This document shows positions 1-6,642 of a stretch of 18,901 nucleotides of DNA, in pieces. The DNA lies in contig CAVRPP010000014.1 of NCBI GenBank assembly GCA_963723165.1, forward strand, positions 1-18,901. Direction: 5' to 3'. The position numbers and the translations under genes were made by a program. Every line of letters begins with the position of its first letter. Within the stretch, counting starts at the first letter, position 1. The notes beneath the pieces are model-generated. The model did not search any database and was not told the origin of the DNA. It saw only the letters and a program-made list of their open reading frames with translations. The stretch is from UBA4744 sp963723165 (GTDB lineage: Bacteria; Actinomycetota; Acidimicrobiia; Spongiisociales; UBA4744).

Positions 1-989
1 CCTCCGCCACCGTGATCCTGGTTGCCAACAAGGTCGACGACGCCGGGAAAGAGGCGCTTGTTACATCACTATGGAAGACCGGAGTCGGGGAACCGGTGCC
101 GGTGTCCGCATTGCACGGGCGCGGCGTCGGAGATCTGCTCGATCGGCTTGTCGACGCGCTGCCGGAGGTAGAGGAGGCCGGAGAGGAGCAACTCCCCACA
201 CTGGCCATCATCGGCCGTCCCAACGTTGGAAAATCCACGCTCCTCAACCGCCTCATCGGCGAAGAGCGGGTGCTGGTGTCGCCCACACCCGGAACCACCC
301 GGGACCCGATCGACGTGGAGGTGGCCCTCGGCGAGAAGCGCTACCGGGTCGTGGATACGGCCGGCATTCGCCGCAATCCCAAGGTGAAAGACAGCGCCGA
401 TTTCTATTCGATCATTCGGGCCCGCCAAGCGCTCGACGAAGCCGATGTGGCCTTGCTGTTGGTCGACGCTACGGAAGGAGTGACGCAGCAGGATCAAAGG
501 ATCGCGCAAGAAGCAGCCGATTCGGGGGCAGGGTTGATCCTGCTGCTCAACAAGTGGGACCTACCCGACCTCGAGCAGCGAGAAGTCACCACATTCGGGG
601 TTGGCGATCGGTTGGGTTTTGTCGGCTGGGCGCCGGTCCTGCGCATATCGGCTCTTACAGGTGCCCGCCTCCATCGTTTGCCGGCCGCCCTGGATGTCGT
701 CCTGGAGAACCGAGCCAGACGGATTCCCACCGGCCCGCTCAATCGGATGATTCGAAGCTGGCAGGCTTCTCATCCGCCGCCCGTGCGGAAGGGCCGGCGA
801 CCAAAGATCTTGTATGCGGTACAGGCCGGAACCAATCCCCCGATGATCATCGTGTTTGTGTCCGGTGGGGAGATCGGCGACGACTATCTGCGCTACTTGG
901 AGAATCGATTACGAGCCGAGGTGGACTTCGACGGGAGTCCGGTTCATCTGATGACCCGGGCCAAGGACAGGAGGCCGGGGCATGGCTGA
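1..989 (+). CDS. der: Ribosome-assembly GTPase Der (EngA), 3' part only
   Basis: Der is a tandem-GTPase protein needed for maturation of the large ribosomal subunit. The gene runs in from the left edge (codons in frame from base 3), so most of the first G domain is missing; its G4 motif NKVD is still visible at the start. The second G domain is complete: P-loop GRPNVGKS, switch I region with PGTTRD, G3 DTAG, G4 NKWD and G5-like ISALTG. It is followed by the C-terminal KH-like domain, which carries the expected run around KILYAVQAGTNPP and a basic tail. The GTG at 12 is internal, not the start. The 3' end overlaps the ATG of the carboxylase gene by 8 bases, so the two are probably co-transcribed. 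Family assignment is secure. Confidence 0.97.
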   Translation, partial: SATVILVANKVDDAGKEALVTSLWKTGVGEPVPVSALHGRGVGDLLDRLVDALPEVEEAGEEQLPTLAIIGRPNVGKSTLLNRLIGEERVLVSPTPGTTRDPIDVEVALGEKRYRVVDTAGIRRNPKVKDSADFYSIIRARQALDEADVALLLVDATEGVTQQDQRIAQEAADSGAGLILLLNKWDLPDLEQREVTTFGVGDRLGFVGWAPVLRISALTGARLHRLPAALDVVLENRARRIPTGPLNRMIRSWQASHPPPVRKGRRPKILYAVQAGTNPPMIIVFVSGGEIGDDYLRYLENRLRAEVDFDGSPVHLMTRAKDRRPGHG

Positions 990-2514
990 GGATCGGCGAG
1001 CCCGGATTCTGGATGCAGATGCCCGATCACAGTTGGGAGGTCCGGAGAAGTACCGGGAACGATTGGCTGAGAGCGGGAAGCTATTCGTGCGCGATCGCGT
1101 CGAGTTGCTCTGCGACGAAGGCTCGTTCATCGAAGACGGCCTCCTCGCCAACGCCAACGCACCCGACCTGGCGGCCGACGGGGTCGTGACCGGCAGGGGA
1201 CTGGTCGACCGGAGACCCGTGTGGGTTATCGCCAACGACCCGACCGTGAAAGCCGGCAGTTGGGGGGCACGTACGGTCGAGAAGATCGTTCGTGCGCTCG
1301 AGTCCGCCTACGACGAGATGCTGCCGGTGTTCTATCTCGTCGATTCGGCGGGTGCCCGGATCACCGATCAGGTCGAACTGTTCCCAGGACGGCGGGGAGC
1401 AGGCCGAATCTTCTACAACCAGGTGCGTCTCTCCGGTCGGGTGCCGCAGATCTGTTGCCTATTCGGTCCATCGGCCGCCGGCGGTGCGTACATACCGGCC
1501 TTCTGTGATGTAGTCGTCATGGTGGAAGGGCGAGCCTCGATGTACCTCGGTTCGCCCCGCATGGCCGAAATGGTGGTCGGTGAGACCACAACGCTCGAGG
1601 AAATGGGCGGCGCGCGCATGCACTGTACGGTCAGCGGATGCGGAGACGCCCTGGTGGACAACGACGAGGACGCCATCTCCTGGGCCCGGGCGTATTTTTC
1701 TTACGTGGCGGACAACACAAGGGTTTTTCCCCACCGCTTCGAGTCGGTCGGTCCAGAGATGACCGACGACATAGCGCACATCGTTCCCGACGACCCCCGC
1801 CTCGTGTACGACATGAAACAGTTCATTCGTGCCATCGTCGATGGGGGAAGCGTTTTCGAGATCAAAGAACTGTGGGCCCGGGAACTGATAACCGTCTTCG
1901 CCCGGATTGAGGGAAGGCCGGTGGGCATTGTCGCCTCGAACCCCCAGCATCTCGGCGGGGTGCTGTTCGTCGACTCCGCCGACAAAGCGGCCCGCTTCAT
2001 CTGGCTCTGTGATGCGTTCAATGTGCCACTCGTGTTCTTGGCCGATGTGCCCGGCTTCATGATCGGTTCCCAGGTGGAACGACAGGGCATCATCCGGGCG
2101 GGTGCCAAGATGCTGACCGCGGTTGCAGAAGCAACGGTGGCCCGGATCAGCGTGATCGTCCGCAAGGCCTATGGAGCCGGGTTGTATGCCTTCGCCGGCC
2201 CGGGACTGCGTCCTGACGCAACCCTGGCCCTCCCGACGGCCGAGATCGCGGTGATGGGCCCCGAGGCTGCCGTCAACGCGGTCTACTACAACACGATCCA
2301 GGAGCTGGACGGCCAGGAAAGGGAGGCGTTTGTGGCCGCCAAGCGTCTCGAGTACAGCGAGGACGTCGATCTGTTGCGCTTGGCTTCCGATCTGGTCGTC
2401 GACGCTGTCGTACAGCCGGAGGATCTGCGTCACGAGTTGGCTACCCGGCTCGATTACCTTGCCGACAAGCGGAGGCACTTCTCCGATCGCCGCCACGGCG
2501 TTCCGCCGGTGTGA
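982..2514 (+). CDS. Acyl-CoA carboxylase carboxyltransferase (beta) subunit
   Basis: This 510-residue protein belongs to the biotin-dependent carboxyltransferase family (propionyl-, acetyl- or methylcrotonyl-CoA carboxylase beta). It transfers the carboxyl group from carboxybiotin to an acyl-CoA. Length and layout are typical: an N-terminal crotonase-like half with SAGARI at about 122-127 and the glycine-rich oxyanion segment GPSAAGGAYIPA at about 162-173, and a C-terminal half with GFMIGSQVERQGIIRAGAK and KAYGAGLYA. The start is clear: AGGAGG at 969-974 lies 7 bases before the ATG. No biotin carboxylase or carrier subunit is encoded in the window, so it must pair with an alpha subunit made elsewhere. 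The acyl substrate cannot be fixed from sequence alone. It overlaps der upstream and a small membrane-protein gene downstream (GTGA). Confidence 0.95.
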   Translation: MAEDRRARILDADARSQLGGPEKYRERLAESGKLFVRDRVELLCDEGSFIEDGLLANANAPDLAADGVVTGRGLVDRRPVWVIANDPTVKAGSWGARTVEKIVRALESAYDEMLPVFYLVDSAGARITDQVELFPGRRGAGRIFYNQVRLSGRVPQICCLFGPSAAGGAYIPAFCDVVVMVEGRASMYLGSPRMAEMVVGETTTLEEMGGARMHCTVSGCGDALVDNDEDAISWARAYFSYVADNTRVFPHRFESVGPEMTDDIAHIVPDDPRLVYDMKQFIRAIVDGGSVFEIKELWARELITVFARIEGRPVGIVASNPQHLGGVLFVDSADKAARFIWLCDAFNVPLVFLADVPGFMIGSQVERQGIIRAGAKMLTAVAEATVARISVIVRKAYGAGLYAFAGPGLRPDATLALPTAEIAVMGPEAAVNAVYYNTIQELDGQEREAFVAAKRLEYSEDVDLLRLASDLVVDAVVQPEDLRHELATRLDYLADKRRHFSDRRHGVPPV

Positions 2515-2657
2515 ACGAGCCCCAACCAGAGAAGCGGCCACTCTTCTTCTGGTTCATGGTGGTAGCCGTTGGCCTTTACCTGGCCGTTCGCTTGATCGAG
2601 GGTGCCCTCTGTGTCGGATCCTGGTTGGGTTGGGGCAGCTGTCCTTGGAGCGGATGA
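2511..2657 (+). CDS. Small membrane protein, 48 residues, function unknown
   Basis: A short reading frame starts at a GTG that overlaps the TGA of the carboxylase gene (GTGA, 2511-2514), the usual arrangement for translational coupling; no separate ribosome site is visible. The product begins MNEPQPEKRP, then has one strongly hydrophobic segment (about residues 11-28, LFFWFMVVAVGLYLAVRL) and a short tail rich in Gly and Trp with two cysteines. A hydrophilic, charged head followed by one helix is a coherent small-protein design and unlikely to arise by chance out of frame. I do not recognise a family. By position it could be a small partner of the carboxylase or simply a conserved actinobacterial membrane peptide; neither is shown. 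Confidence 0.5.
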   Translation: MNEPQPEKRPLFFWFMVVAVGLYLAVRLIEGALCVGSWLGWGSCPWSG

Positions 2658-2695
2658 GTTTCCACACCTTGGCCGTCGATTAACATCTCCGGACA

Positions 2696-2769
2696 CGGGC
2701 TGTGGCGCAGCTTGGTAGCGCGCTTGACTGGGGGTCAAGAGGTCGGGAGTTCAAATCTCCCCAGCCCGA
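2696..2769 (+). tRNA. tRNA-Pro (anticodon GGG)
   Basis: The sequence folds into a complete cloverleaf of 74 bases. The acceptor stem CGGGCTG (2696-2702) pairs with CAGCCCG (2762-2768), with discriminator A at 2769. The D stem is GCGC/GCGC (2705-2708, 2718-2721). The anticodon stem CTTGA/TCAAG (2723-2727, 2735-2739) encloses loop CTGGGGG, giving anticodon GGG at 2730-2732, which reads the proline codons CCC/CCU. The T arm is GGGAG-TTCAAAT-CTCCC (2745-2761). The 3' CCA is not encoded. No integrase or duplicated 3' end was seen, so nothing suggests use as an attachment site. Confidence 0.97.
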
Positions 2770-2842
2770 CAAGGAATCATCGATCCCATACTTGAAACCA
2801 AGACACCCGCATACGCCAACGGCTCCTGAGACCGGCCCGGGA

Positions 2843-4237
2843 CTAGCCCGATCCCGACTCGACCAACACATCTGCCGCCACGATGACTCCATTGGTCTCG
2901 CTTACACAGAGCACCGCGTGCTGTCCGGGGTTCAGGTCAACCACTTCGGTGACGAGCCCACCGGTGATCGATCCGCCGAAGACGGCCACGAACCCCGTTT
3001 CGGTCCAATACGGGGGCGGTTCTGCGTCTGCGGCGCCCTCCGCGGCGTCGATCCGCAACTGCTCGAAGGTGGCGCCCTCATGGGACCCGAAGACGATCGC
3101 TATCGGTTGCTCGGTCTCGTTCATGACTCCGACTACCACCCGGGCCGTGGCTCCCTGCGAGATGAAGCTCGGCGAACCTTCCACAACACAACTCTCGCCA
3201 TCAAACCGAACGGTGAGATCGGGTACCAGCACCTCGACCACCGCCGGGATTCCTCCGTTCAGGGCCGTGAGGAAACCCACCTCGAACCGTTGCCGGTCGG
3301 CGCCGACCGCAACCCGAACCTCTGACCCGCTGGCGGCCTGGACTGTGGCTCCGGACTGCTCATCAACCTCGAGACGCCTGGTCTCATAGTGGCCAACGGG
3401 GGGATCAACCATGATCATCGCCGCCAAGGGATCCCAGAAGAAGTATCCACCCCCTTCGAGATTGAGTGGGTTGGCCGTGAAGAATCCGTACACCAACTCG
3501 GCCTCAGGCGTGGCCTTCTGTTCGGCAAGAGCTACATAGAACGACCGGGTAGCCGGAACCATGTTGGTTGCATCAAGCGGAACGAGGGTGACCGCCACAC
3601 CTGACTGCAATACTCGATTGGCGGCTACCGGATCGGCCCAGATGTTCCACTCGGCAGCAAATGAGGGGTCGACCGAGCCGCTCACGTCGACGGCACCGCC
3701 CATGATCACGATATCGGCCAGGCTCTCGACAACCTCTGGGCTCTGCTCGATGGCCAACGCAACGTTGGTGAGCGGCCCCAACGCCAACAACCGGATTGGT
3801 TGCTGAGATTGCTCGATGGTCTTGATCAGAAGGTCGACGGCTCCCGTGGGTACCGATTCCGGAACCTCGAGGCCGAGCTGGGCCCCGAGACCGTCTGCAC
3901 CAGTCCGCCACGCTTCCGGGAACGCGTTTGTGCCTTCGAGCGGTTCAACCGGGCCACAGGCCACTGGGATTTCTGTGTAGCCGAGGTGATCCAGGACGGC
4001 TCGCGCAATGGCGCCCCCGGCCGGGCAATGCGCCAACCCGGTGCCGGTCACCGTGACCGCCCGAACGCTCATATCGCTCTGTTGCAGGATATACAGGAGC
4101 GCCATGAGGTCGTCACCGCCCATGTCGACGTCAACTACAACCGGCGTCTTCCCCTCAAGGGGGGTATCGAGCACATCAACACCGTCGGCGCAGGAAGCCA
4201 GCACGACGGTCACAGCAATGGCGATGGCGGTTCTCAT
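2843..4237 (-). CDS. Secreted lipoprotein, inosine/uridine-preferring nucleoside hydrolase family
   Basis: This 464-residue protein should cleave N-glycosidic bonds of ribonucleosides outside the cytoplasmic membrane. The chosen ATG (4235-4237) follows GGAGGAGG at good spacing and begins MRTAIAIAVTVVLASCADG, a lipoprotein signal with lipobox LASC (Cys16). A longer start at 4408 would bury this signal. Family marks: the metal/ribose motif DVDMGGDD (about 36-43), GPLTNVALA (154-162), IVIMGG (176-181), EWNIWADP (196-203) and WDPLA (268-272). In the well-studied enzymes the last motif has a catalytic His before Asp-Pro; here it is Trp. Residues from about 344 form an extra C-terminal region of some 120 residues with a beta-rich look. 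It is the only minus-strand gene and stands alone downstream of the tRNA. Activity and substrate remain inference. Confidence 0.88.
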   Translation of the reverse strand: MRTAIAIAVTVVLASCADGVDVLDTPLEGKTPVVVDVDMGGDDLMALLYILQQSDMSVRAVTVTGTGLAHCPAGGAIARAVLDHLGYTEIPVACGPVEPLEGTNAFPEAWRTGADGLGAQLGLEVPESVPTGAVDLLIKTIEQSQQPIRLLALGPLTNVALAIEQSPEVVESLADIVIMGGAVDVSGSVDPSFAAEWNIWADPVAANRVLQSGVAVTLVPLDATNMVPATRSFYVALAEQKATPEAELVYGFFTANPLNLEGGGYFFWDPLAAMIMVDPPVGHYETRRLEVDEQSGATVQAASGSEVRVAVGADRQRFEVGFLTALNGGIPAVVEVLVPDLTVRFDGESCVVEGSPSFISQGATARVVVGVMNETEQPIAIVFGSHEGATFEQLRIDAAEGAADAEPPPYWTETGFVAVFGGSITGGLVTEVVDLNPGQHAVLCVSETNGVIVAADVLVESGSG

Positions 4238-4568
4238 AGCGCCTCCTCCTCCCGTCTCATAGTGAGGAAGCTCGAGCCGAACGGCTAGGGCCGGTAGTCC
4301 TATTGCGGGTGCAGGGTGACCGAAGAGGCCGAGGGTCAGTCCATCTCTTCCAGCGTCCACACCAGCCATGAGCAGCCTTCTTCCGACCAGACCAATCGGA
4401 ACCGCCAATCCGCAAGTAGAGGTGGTCCATCTCCGCCCCGGCGGTCCGTGACCCGGATGAGGGCCCTTCAGGGCTCCGGTGAGGATTAGGTCGATCGACC
4501 TATGAAGGTGTTTCGGTTTTGTGCCGATCTATCTCCTGGTAACTACCCGAGCCTGTAGGAGGGTTCTT
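4238..4568. other. 331-base non-coding stretch between divergent genes
   Basis: No supported gene lies here. On the minus strand it holds the leader and ribosome site (GGAGGAGG) of the nucleoside hydrolase gene; on the plus strand it leads into the pilin gene. The clearest element is the 16-bp palindrome at 4487-4502. A weaker hairpin with stem GGGCCC/GGGCTC (one G-U pair) around a TTCA loop lies near 4461-4476. I found no good -35/-10 pair on either strand. Confidence 0.6.
4487..4502. promoter_or_regulatory. Perfect 16-bp palindrome, possible operator
   Basis: TAGGTCGATCGACCTA reads the same on both strands. It lies about 67 bases before the likely start of the pilin gene and about 250 bases before the divergent nucleoside hydrolase start. 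A perfect palindrome of this length in an otherwise gene-free region suits a dimeric repressor or activator, but no regulator for it is encoded nearby and no second copy was seen in the window. Confidence 0.4.
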
Positions 4569-4754
4569 GTGTTGACAGTAATGACGGAGTTGGCGGCCCG
4601 GTGGGAGTCCTTCAAGGACGACCGCGGCGCTTCCATGGTTGAGTACGCACTGCTGGTCGTTCTGATTGCGATCATCGCGATTTTGGCGATTACCTTCGCC
4701 GGAGACCAGGTTTCTGAGACCTTCAGCGAAATCGGCAGCGCACTCGACGTCTAG
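4569..4754 (+). CDS. Flp-family type IVb pilin, standing alone
   Basis: This small protein (61 residues from the GTG at 4569) has the class III prepilin signature DRGASMVEYALLVVLIAI: a short charged leader ending in Gly, a mature N-terminus with Glu at position +5 followed by Tyr, and one long hydrophobic helix. Flp pilins are cut by a TadV/CpaA-type peptidase and assembled into thin adhesive pili by the Tad machinery. AGGAGG at 4557-4562 supports the GTG at 4569 (spacing 6) or the TTG at 4572; the ATG at 4581 is too far away and an upstream GTG at 4521 has no ribosome site. No Tad ATPase, secretin, TadB/C or peptidase gene is in the window. A strong terminator follows at 4818, so it appears to be a single-gene transcript. 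Confidence 0.88.
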   Translation: MLTVMTELAARWESFKDDRGASMVEYALLVVLIAIIAILAITFAGDQVSETFSEIGSALDV

Positions 4755-4817
4755 TCGGTAGCACCAAGCTCCGGGCGGGCGTCATAGTCGCAAGACCGAG
4801 ACGGGCCGTCCGCCGAG

Positions 4818-4848
4818 AAGAAACCCCTGTGATCAACAGGGGTTTCTT
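4818..4848. terminator. Strong intrinsic-type terminator hairpin after the pilin gene
   Basis: AAGAAACCCCTGT (4818-4830) pairs perfectly over 13 bp with ACAGGGGTTTCTT (4836-4848) around the loop GATCA. The stem ends in A-rich and T-rich flanks, so it can act on either strand. It lies 64 bases after the pilin stop and separates that gene from the next. Confidence 0.85.
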
Positions 4849-4898
4849 GGTTGGCGGAGGTAATGTGCCAGAGCGTCCAATAGGAGGGGTTGATCACC

Positions 4899-5240
4899 AT
4901 GCTGCTGGATATCGGGGACAAGGTCCATGTGATTGAGCGACGCCAATTCGATTCGGACGTGCGCCGTCATTTCTTTGGTGTGGTGGAGCGGGTTGAAGCG
5001 GCGGCCATGCGAATCAGGGGCTATGTGTTCGTGTACGACCCCGGCTCTTCGAGCTACGTACGAGGCAACACTGTGCGGACCAGGGTGATCGCGTTGGGAT
5101 CTGCGGGGTTTGTGATCAACGTAGCTCCGAAAGAGACCGAGGTGGAGGATGTTCGCTATCAGGAGCAGAATGGGCGCTTGACCGTCTCCGACGGGGCATC
5201 ATTCGTTCTCGACATCAACGAGTTCGGCAGGATGCGCTGA
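4899..5240 (+). CDS. Conserved-looking soluble protein of unknown function, 113 residues
   Basis: I do not recognise this protein. The ATG at 4899 is supported by AGGAGG at 4882-4887; a TTG at 4890 sits too close to that site. The product is hydrophilic, with no signal or membrane segment, and has a predicted all-beta pattern: alternating stretches such as DKVHVIERRQF, HFFGVVERVE, MRIRGYVFVYD and GFVINVAP, ending with LDINEFGRMR. Codon use and GC level match the neighbours, so it looks like a resident gene. It lies 50 bases after the pilin terminator and 16 bases before a small membrane-protein gene, with a histidine kinase beyond. It might belong with those two genes, but nothing in the sequence states a role. 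Confidence 0.75.
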   Translation: MLLDIGDKVHVIERRQFDSDVRRHFFGVVERVEAAAMRIRGYVFVYDPGSSSYVRGNTVRTRVIALGSAGFVINVAPKETEVEDVRYQEQNGRLTVSDGASFVLDINEFGRMR

Positions 5241-5256
5241 TTGGCAGGTGCGGTTG

Positions 5257-5424
5257 GTGAGCAACCCCAACATGATCTGGTGGGTGGTGGCCGGCTGGTT
5301 ACCGGCCGTTCTGCTCTGGTCCTCCAATCGCGACCTCTTTTCGACGTTGGGTGGAACTGCCTGGTTGGTTTTTGTCTACTGGTGGTTGTGGCAGCGGAGC
5401 CAACGGGAACGAGGTGATACCTAG
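5257..5424 (+). CDS. Small two-helix membrane protein, 55 residues, function unknown
   Basis: A GTG at 5257 opens a frame beginning MSNPNMIWWVVAGWLPAVLL, continuing through a short polar turn (WSSNRDLFST) to a second hydrophobic segment (about residues 33-46, Trp-rich) and a basic, charged tail. Two helices joined by a tight turn with a positive C-terminal end is a sensible membrane hairpin. The frame ends at TAG 5422-5424 and sits between the 113-residue protein and the histidine kinase with short gaps on both sides. Only a weak ribosome site (GGCAGG, 5243-5248) is seen; the ATG at 5272 is an alternative start. No family was recognised. Confidence 0.5.
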   Translation: MSNPNMIWWVVAGWLPAVLLWSSNRDLFSTLGGTAWLVFVYWWLWQRSQRERGDT

Positions 5425-5452
5425 CTTGAAGCTCTCATGATTCGGCCCGCGC

Positions 5453-6490
5453 ATGCCGATACTCACCAGTGACATGTCACGACGAAGCTTGCTCATACTT
5501 CGATGGACCGGTGGCGGCGTTCTCTTCGGGACCCTATTTCCCGTCATTGGCTGGTGGCTGGCCGGAGCCGGGTTCTCCCTGGGAAGCGTCTCGACCGCCC
5601 ATGTATCACAATCGGTCCTCTGGATAGTCGACCTGGCACCCTTCGTTCTGGGAGCGGCCGGGACCCTCATCGGCATCGAATACGCCAACGTCGACGCGGC
5701 CTGGAGGGCGACCGATAACGAGGTTCAGGAACGGACCGCTGAACTCCTGGGGGCCAATACCCGACTGGAAGACCTGATGCGATCCAAGGACCTGTTCGTG
5801 GCAACGGTCAGCCACGAAGTCCGTAACCCCCTTACCGTGGTGCTCGGTTTCGCAGACGAATTGCGCGACGGCCTCCAGAAAGCCGGCGAACACGAATCCG
5901 CCGAACTGGCCGAGTTGATTGGCGACCAGAGCCGCGAGATCAACAACATCATTGAAGACCTCCTGGTTGCCGCCCGGACCGAGGTGGGGTCAATGACCGT
6001 CGTGCCGTCCGTCATCGACCTTGGGCTCGAGGTCCGAACAGTCGTTCGCGGGTGTGTGTGTGCCAAGGATGTTCGCGATTCGATTCTCCTCGACCTCGAA
6101 GCCGCCCCGGTGTGGGCCGATCCATCTCGGGTCCGCCAGATCATCCGGAATCTTCTCACGAACGCCATCCGGTACGGGGGCGACTCGATCAAGGTGGTTG
6201 TCCGATTGGCTGAAGACCTCGCCACGGTGTTTGTGTGTGACGACGGTCCCGGGATCCGGGCCGACGAGCGCGAAGCAATCTTTGAGGCATACCAGCAGGG
6301 TCATACAGACACGCCCGTTTCCGGATCGGCCGGACTGGGGCTCAGTGTCTCACGGCAGTTGGCCAGGCTGATGGGCGGCGACCTGACGTATCGCCGCGAA
6401 GATGGTCTGAGTATGTTCGCTCTCACGTTGCCGAGCGCGGAAGCGGCCGAGGACGGGGCCCGCGTGACGGAAGACATCCTGGCGGTCTGA
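5453..6490 (+). CDS. Membrane sensor histidine kinase, orphan
   Basis: This 345-residue protein is a two-component sensor kinase. Two hydrophobic segments (about 14-38 and 54-76) flank a short extracytoplasmic loop of some 15 residues, so it may sense the membrane or an internal signal rather than bind a large ligand. A coiled region (about 84-112) leads to the H box SHEVRNPL with His121, then the N box NLLTNAIRYG (Asn237), the G1 box DDGPGI (263-268) and G2 GLGLSVSRQ (294-302); all key residues for autophosphorylation are present. No response regulator gene is adjacent. The start is uncertain: the ATG at 5453 and the ATG at 5474 both lack a good ribosome site. It ends 152 bases before the ABC transporter binding-protein gene; control of that transporter is possible but unsupported. 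Confidence 0.92.
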   Translation: MPILTSDMSRRSLLILRWTGGGVLFGTLFPVIGWWLAGAGFSLGSVSTAHVSQSVLWIVDLAPFVLGAAGTLIGIEYANVDAAWRATDNEVQERTAELLGANTRLEDLMRSKDLFVATVSHEVRNPLTVVLGFADELRDGLQKAGEHESAELAELIGDQSREINNIIEDLLVAARTEVGSMTVVPSVIDLGLEVRTVVRGCVCAKDVRDSILLDLEAAPVWADPSRVRQIIRNLLTNAIRYGGDSIKVVVRLAEDLATVFVCDDGPGIRADEREAIFEAYQQGHTDTPVSGSAGLGLSVSRQLARLMGGDLTYRREDGLSMFALTLPSAEAAEDGARVTEDILAV

Positions 6491-6522
6491 TCTCCGGTCT
6501 GGGAATGTCTGGCAGGTCGTTA

Positions 6523-6551
6523 TTGGCGGTGGCCATGCCTCTGGCTATCCT
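6523..6551 (+). promoter_or_regulatory. Possible promoter of the ABC transporter binding-protein gene
   Basis: TTGGCG (6523-6528) and TATCCT (6546-6551) are separated by exactly 17 bases, a fair match to a housekeeping sigma-factor promoter. They lie in the only sizeable gap before the transporter genes, about 92 bases upstream of the GTG start, leaving room for a leader. Confidence 0.4.
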
Positions 6552-6642
6552 ATCTATCGTTCTTATGGAGGCCTTCGCCGCAACCAGCGGATGGGGACCG
6601 CGTGGGATCGGAAATCGAGAATAAACATGGAGGGTTCGCACT

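Noticed and set aside
1459..2541. 360-codon minus-strand frame opposite the carboxylase gene
   Set aside because: It fully overlaps a clear carboxyltransferase gene and has no motif of its own.
2696..2769. tRNA-Pro as an integration site for a mobile element
   Set aside because: No integrase, no second copy of the tRNA 3' end and no change in base composition in the flanking nucleoside hydrolase gene.
4238..4408. 57-residue N-terminal extension of the nucleoside hydrolase
   Set aside because: It would place the lipoprotein signal internally; the ATG at 4237 has a strong ribosome site directly upstream.
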